Positions 60,527 to 64,000 of a stretch of DNA of 64,000 nucleotides are shown here, one piece after another. The stretch lies in assembly GCA_965207385.1 (NCBI GenBank), contig CBDBLZ010000021.1, forward strand, positions 310,001 to 374,000. Reading direction: 5' to 3'. Origin of the DNA: CAZXEU01 sp965207385 (GTDB lineage: Bacteria; Bacteroidota; Rhodothermia; Rhodothermales; Bin80). Every line of letters starts with the position of its first letter. The first letter of the stretch is position 1. Position numbers and translations under genes: made by a program. The notes beneath the pieces are model-generated. The model was not told the DNA's origin. It saw only the letters and a program-made list of their open reading frames with translations, and did no database searches.

Positions 60527-61745
60527 GTGTCACGTCACACATTAAACGACGGATAGAGGCGCTTGAGCTTGACTCGCGCATCATCCGTGGTAAATTGCCA
60601 GTCCACCTTGGCTTGGATCCGGTCTCTGGCCGCCTGCCAAGCGGCCACTTCCCCGCGTAGGGTATCGATGGAATCGATGCGGCGATTGAGGCACTGGCGG
60701 ATCATGACGTTAAGCTCTACCTCTGCAACATTCAGCCAACTGCCGTGCTTGGGAGTATGGACGAACTCGAAGCGATCCCAGAGCGCCTTGGCCTAGGCGG
60801 GTTCGAAGGTCTCGAAGAGCGCGCCGGGACGGTGCGTGTTGAGGTTGTCCATGACCAGCGTGATTCGGGTTGCACCGGCGTCCTGCGCGGCGATCTCGCG
60901 CAGGAAGTGGGCCCAGTCGGTCTTGGTTCTGCGCTCGGTCACCTTGGTCTGGCGCCGGCCGGCCAGGGGTTCGGTAGCCATGAACACGTTGGAGGTGCCT
61001 AGCCGCCGGTACTCGTAGTCTTCGCGGGCCGCCCGTCCGGGTGCCGGAGGCACGGGCGTGCGCGTCTCGCCGATGAGCTGGCGCGAGGTCTCGTCCATGC
61101 ACACCACCGGGAAGTTCGCATTGTAAGGAGGCCGGTAGATGTCGAGTACCCGCTCCATCCCTGCCGCGAAGTCGGCATTGCGCTGCGGCGGGATCACCCA
61201 GCCGATACGCCGCCACGGCTTGATGGCGTTTTTTTTAGCACGCGTCGCACCGTCTCGTGCGAGATGCTGTCGATATAGCCGAGTTCCACCGCGCGATCCG
61301 CCAACAGGCGTAGCGACCACTGCGCGTGCCCCTCGGGCGGATCGCCGCAACTGAGCGCGACCAGCCTGGCCTCGAATTCCCCGTCCGCCTTGCGCAGGTA
61401 TTTTGCACGCCGACCCTGTTTGGACCCAAGCGCCGCTTCCAGACCATCCTCCACAAACCGCTTCTTGACCCGGTCCACCCTGCGCGCGCTGATGCGCAAC
61501 ACGCCGGCGATCTCCCGGCCGGTCGCGTGCCGCTCGTTGAACTCGCCCTCGTCGCAGTTGAGCAGCACCAGCGCGCTGATCACCTTCTGTGAACGATGCG
61601 ACCCCTTGCAGGTGATCGCCTCCAACGCTTCGCGCTCCTCCGCATCCAGCTCTACCAGATACCGTTTCATACCAGCCTCCTTGCCAATGAGTACTGGCAA
61701 GGAATCTACAAAAACCATTACGACATATCACGTGTGACATGACAC
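60527..61745 (-). mobile_element. IS630-family insertion sequence, 1219 bp
   Basis: Both ends carry terminal inverted repeats beginning GTGTCA: GTGTCACGTCACAC at the left and, on the other strand, GTGTCATGTCACAC at the right. The element is bounded by TA at 60525-60526 and 61746-61747, inside CTAG, the known IS630 target type. It carries one transposase gene on the minus strand, broken into three open segments. The empty site reconstructs to a palindrome (see findings). Confidence 0.9.
60535..61670 (-). pseudogene. IS630-family DDE transposase with A8 frameshift and amber codon
   Basis: The gene starts at ATG 61670 after GGAGG. The first segment (to about 61236) is the helix-turn-helix part (GREIAGVLRISARRVDRVKKRFVEDG). 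At 61229-61236 the coding strand has eight A after CT; a -1 shift there (CTA AAA AAA to AAA AAC) joins the frame encoding the DDE domain, with first Asp in VVCMDETSRQ and second Asp in LVMDNLNTH. The run is typical of slippage sites used by this family, so the shift may be programmed. The same frame then meets TAG at 60795-60793 and continues with GSWLNVAEVEL, which holds the catalytic Glu, to TGA at 60535. The amber codon separates Glu from the two Asp, so the copy is probably inactive. Confidence 0.88.
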
Positions 61746-61746
61746 T

Positions 61747-62112
61747 AGTTGCAATCGGCGGCCGCATTAGCACAAATCTGTCCGCCGGCTTGCACAAATC
61801 TGAACGTATTTGAACGATTCTTAAACCGATGACAACGGACGTTAGTGAGTGACAATAGCGTGACGTTCGTCCTTACTCTGATTTGTACGCTTGTCGTCGT
61901 CGTATTCTAGACTTCGGCTGGTGGTAGAAAGGAACGCGACCGGCAGCGGACCGAGCACAAAAACCCGCGAGTCACATAAGGCCGATCATGTCCCGCTACA
62001 TTCCAAGCTAGGACTTCTTGGTTCTAAGACCAACACAACCACATTGCTTGCCCTGCTCAATGCGGAACGCTATTCTTGTCCAGTCAAGGACTGACGTAAA
62101 AGACCTACTGTG
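61747..62112. other. Intergenic region with direct repeats
   Basis: No supported gene. GCACAAATCTG occurs at 61770-61780 and 61792-61802, 22 bases apart, and TGAACG at 61801-61806 and 61811-61816, 10 bases apart, i.e. about two and one helical turns. These could be regulator sites. A 67-codon frame at 61891-62094 has no recognisable features. Confidence 0.4.
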
Positions 62113-62409
62113 ATGGCAGACTTCGAATCTATATGGATGGATGATTTCGATAGCTTCGATGATTGGTACGAACACGAGCTTGGTAAGGTAGCTAGCGCAG
62201 AAGCAAGAGAGGCTGATCGCTTTGAGACACGGCAGATCAAGACCGATAGGAGTTCTTCCTTGCTAGACACATCGCACCATCCTGACTGCCCGCGATGCAA
62301 TAAGAGGATGATTGTAAGACTGTCGAGAGTGGGGCCTACTGCAGGAACGTACTTCTGGGGCTGCCAAACCTTCCCAGATTGCCGAGGCAGCCGAAACATT
62401 AATACATAG
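62113..62409 (+). CDS. Small protein with topoisomerase-type C4 zinc finger
   Basis: A 98-residue protein. The N-terminal half is acidic and rich in Asp and aromatic residues (MDDFDSFDDWYEHELG). The C-terminal half is one zinc ribbon of the kind found at the end of topoisomerase I: Cys59 and Cys62 (CPRC), then FWGC with Cys84 and FPDC with Cys90, ending in RGSR. Stand-alone copies occur in accessory regions and beside nuclease or restriction genes; DNA binding is likely. The ATG at 62113 is used; GTG at 62110 would add one residue. Base composition is lower in GC than in the metabolic region. Confidence 0.75.
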   Translation: MADFESIWMDDFDSFDDWYEHELGKVASAEAREADRFETRQIKTDRSSSLLDTSHHPDCPRCNKRMIVRLSRVGPTAGTYFWGCQTFPDCRGSRNINT

Positions 62410-62751
62410 CTGGCTGCGAAGTGTAACGGGAGACCGAGATTGGAACTGAAAGAGCGCCTCCGGTCTGGAATGCCGGCGGATCAGTTAGATGATGCACAGC
62501 GACTGGAGAGCCAGACCCATCCCTTCAACCCATGCGCCGCTAACGTGCGCGGTGCGGGATTCGGATGATCGGGCAGCTTGCCTACCGGGCAGGCCAGTGG
62601 GCTAGAGGAGGGGCTCGTCACCCCCGGCTGCAGCTGGGGAAGGCAACATAAAGACCTATATGTCCCGGCCGCCGCATGGATGCGCCTTCACAGCGCCTTT
62701 TTGTGCCCGGATATATGTTAGGGAGAGCTGCCTGCATCAGTCTTCGACTCC
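62410..62751. other. Intergenic region without recognised feature
   Basis: This GC-rich stretch has several short complementary pieces (for example GGGG and CCCC around 62612-62626) but no tRNA, known RNA class or supported coding frame. A short GCGC stem followed by T5 near 62690-62702 is too weak to call a terminator. Confidence 0.35.
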
Positions 62752-62985
62752 ATGTCCGGTTCGCCCCGCCGCAAGCGCGCCATTCCGCAAGTGCGCACCG
62801 TTTCCGTGCCGATGACGGAGGAGATGTATGCCGCGATCACCGATGCGGCCGAAGCCTACCAGGTCGACTTGGCCCGCATCGCTCGCGAAGCGCTTGAGCT
62901 GGGACTCGGGCCAGCTCTCGCTGCCAGGAAGGAGGCGGCAGCGAAAGCCGCGCGCACCCGGTCTGCCAGCCGGCGGGAGTTATAG
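62752..62985 (+). CDS. Small ribbon-helix-helix-like protein
   Basis: A 77-residue basic protein. Residues 14-52 (RTVSVPMTEEMYAAITDAAE ... ARIAREALELGL) fit the beta-strand, helix, helix pattern of CopG/Arc-type DNA-binding proteins, with an Arg/Lys-rich tail. No toxin partner is visible downstream before the minus-strand gene at 63161. It may be an orphan antitoxin-like or plasmid/element-derived regulator. The start at 62752 overlaps a different frame of similar length that has no family features. Confidence 0.6.
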   Translation: MSGSPRRKRAIPQVRTVSVPMTEEMYAAITDAAEAYQVDLARIAREALELGLGPALAARKEAAAKAARTRSASRREL

Positions 62986-63160
62986 CCGAGCCGTCGGTGC
63001 GCTTCCGTCCTTGTCCGGCATTGATTCAGGGTGGTCGCGGTTCCGGCACCGGGCTCAGAATAGCGCCCGGGCCAGGAAAAGAAGCAGACCAAAGACAGCC
63101 TGCAATTGCGCTCAAGTCTTCGTGATGCCCTGATGCCCGTTAGTCACCTTGGCGAGAAGT

Positions 63161-64000
63161 CTAGTTCATCGCATGCCCCGATGGAGGTGGCAGTTCACCT
63201 ATCATTAGAAGCAAGGCTTCGCACAGTCTCATAAGAGCCAGCGCCTCGGCACGGGTGAACACGCTGCTTCGGCCATAATCGTGGTGATTCAGAGCCGCCA
63301 GTTGCTTGACGGAAGAAACGATACTTCCGTATTCCTTGCCCCGACGGTCATCGGTGCAGGCCTTCAGATATTCGGTGATGCCTACAGGCCCGTGATCTCT
63401 CAGGTCCTTGTCCACGGCCTCGACCAGAAGACGGCAGATCCCAGCCGCCTTGGGCGGGTCACTTGAAACTAGCCTACGGGCTTCGTTGAGGTAGTCTACC
63501 GCACGTTGGAGACTCCGGCCGTCCTTCAGCACACGGCGTAGCTCGACCACGTCGAAGTCCTCATAGCCGGATGCAGAGAGGAAGGCTATCCACGTGTCCG
63601 TAGGTACATCAAACCGCCATGGTTGATGGAGAATGGGCTCGATGATTCCGTTCATTGCCCACGATCCGGACAAATCCATCCAGAAGGTTGGGCGTGACCC
63701 ACCCCGCTCGGCCTCCAGGCGACTCAGAACAGGATGAGGTACACTGCAGCACATCGTGAACGTATGTTCTAAGGAGGGCGATGCCGAACGGAAGTACTGA
63801 AGGCCCTTCGGTACGGACAGGTCGCCGATCACAGGGCCTGTTTCGGATCGCCAGCGTAGCTGCCCGCCCAGACCAACGATCCTGAGTCCGACAAGGCCAT
63901 TTGGAAATCCAGGGGACGGGGACCGCTCCTGAACCTGGCACCCGGCCGAGAGCTTGAGGCGCGGCTGGAAGGCAGTATCCGCCGTCACGTCGCTCACCCA
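63161..64000 (-). CDS. Unknown protein, 5' end outside window
   Basis: The frame is open from the right edge to a stop at 63161, at least 278 residues; a GTG at 63997 is available but the gene probably continues outside. I do not recognise it. The N-terminal 110 residues look beta-rich (GLVGLRIVGLGGQLRWRSE), and the C-terminal 140 residues are helical, with SVKQLAALNHHDYGRS followed by a long hydrophobic helix (EALALMRLCEALLLMIGEL). The late helical part is reminiscent of C-terminal domains in abortive-infection-like or HEPN-like proteins, but no catalytic motif is clear. The accessory surroundings (IS630, zinc finger, RHH) would suit a mobile or defense gene. Confidence 0.6.
   Translation of the reverse strand, partial: WVSDVTADTAFQPRLKLSAGCQVQERSPSPGFPNGLVGLRIVGLGGQLRWRSETGPVIGDLSVPKGLQYFRSASPSLEHTFTMCCSVPHPVLSRLEAERGGSRPTFWMDLSGSWAMNGIIEPILHQPWRFDVPTDTWIAFLSASGYEDFDVVELRRVLKDGRSLQRAVDYLNEARRLVSSDPPKAAGICRLLVEAVDKDLRDHGPVGITEYLKACTDDRRGKEYGSIVSSVKQLAALNHHDYGRSSVFTRAEALALMRLCEALLLMIGELPPPSGHAMN

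Noticed and set aside
60793..60795. Amber codon as programmed recoding in the transposase
   Set aside because: No context for readthrough or pyrrolysine insertion is visible; a point mutation is simpler.
61891..62094. 67-codon frame upstream of the zinc-finger gene
   Set aside because: No signal, domain or ribosome-binding site; Ser/Thr/Arg-rich composition like chance reading.
62410..62751. Possible structured RNA or group II intron fragment before the RHH-like gene
   Set aside because: Several GC stems can be drawn but no domain V-like hairpin or known RNA consensus is present.
1..64000. rRNA, tRNA and CRISPR arrays
   Set aside because: I looked through the intergenic regions for TTCRANYC-type loops with acceptor stems, rRNA signatures and regularly spaced repeats and found none.

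Overview
The window looks like a chromosomal segment of a GC-rich, Gram-negative FCB-group bacterium, most plausibly an uncultured marine member of the Rhodothermota/Balneolota side of that group. The direct taxonomic clue is a type IX secretion C-terminal sorting domain on the WD40 protein at 40164-42335. It is supported by an Oar-like TonB receptor, many lipoprotein and Tat signals, and planctomycete-type heme modules (PSCyt1/DUF1549/DUF1553, PVC dehydrogenases) that are also common in marine Bacteroidota relatives. This assignment is an inference from gene content only.

Layout. 1-2926 (-) is a DUF1549/DUF1553 cytochrome lipoprotein running off the left edge, divergent from a GH10 xylanase lipoprotein (3221-4273). 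A solitary DUF3883 nuclease-like gene (4562-5395) sits in more AT-rich DNA. 5463-13587 (-) is an operon of an SGNH/propeller/cytochrome c fusion, a sulfatase and a frameshifted TonB receptor, divergent from two further sulfatases and a CBM9-like protein (13665-17484). 17502-19734 holds a divergent pair: a Nudix-HTH (NrtR-type) regulator and an ARPP-1 protein, with a palindromic promoter region between them. 19854-22233 (+) is a DUF1080 protein and an exported Gfo/Idh/MocA oxidoreductase. 38224-22547 (-) is a run of 12 closely packed genes, apparently one long operon: LarA-like racemase, three TIM-barrel isomerase-like proteins, PhoD phosphatase, beta-hydroxyacid dehydrogenase, lactonase, Gfo/Idh/MocA, small transporter, aldo/keto reductase, FG-GAP/double-DUF1080 and ThuA/PQQ-propeller proteins. 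38245-46485 carries a fourth sulfatase, the secreted WD40 protein, an SDR, DUF2911, an amidohydrolase and a phytanoyl-CoA dioxygenase-like gene. 46488-55300 has a second heme/propeller/HEAT protein, an MFS permease, a YdiJ-like FAD/Fe-S dehydrogenase and a sorbosone-dehydrogenase-like lipoprotein. 55325-60091 is housekeeping: RuvB interrupted by an intein, RpoN, and a class V aminotransferase. From 60092 to the end the DNA turns accessory: hairpin-rich non-coding DNA, an IS630 element, a small zinc-finger protein, a ribbon-helix-helix-like protein and an unknown gene.

How it works together. Most of 1-55300 reads as a carbohydrate-scavenging region. Sulfatases and the xylanase would attack (sulfated) polysaccharides outside the cytoplasm. 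Exported Gfo/Idh/MocA, TIM-barrel and DUF1080 proteins fit the known oxidative route of glycoside cleavage through 3-keto sugars. Heme- and PQQ-propeller proteins, lactonase, hydroxyacid dehydrogenase, LarA-like and YdiJ-like enzymes could oxidise the released sugars and sugar acids. The substrate is not determinable from sequence.

Most noteworthy are the 222-residue mini-intein splitting the RuvB Walker A motif, the NrtR/ARPP-1 module with its candidate operator, the 12-gene oxidative sugar operon, and an IS630 copy that landed exactly in the centre of a palindrome and carries both a slippery A8 run and an in-frame amber codon. I found no rRNA, tRNA or CRISPR array.
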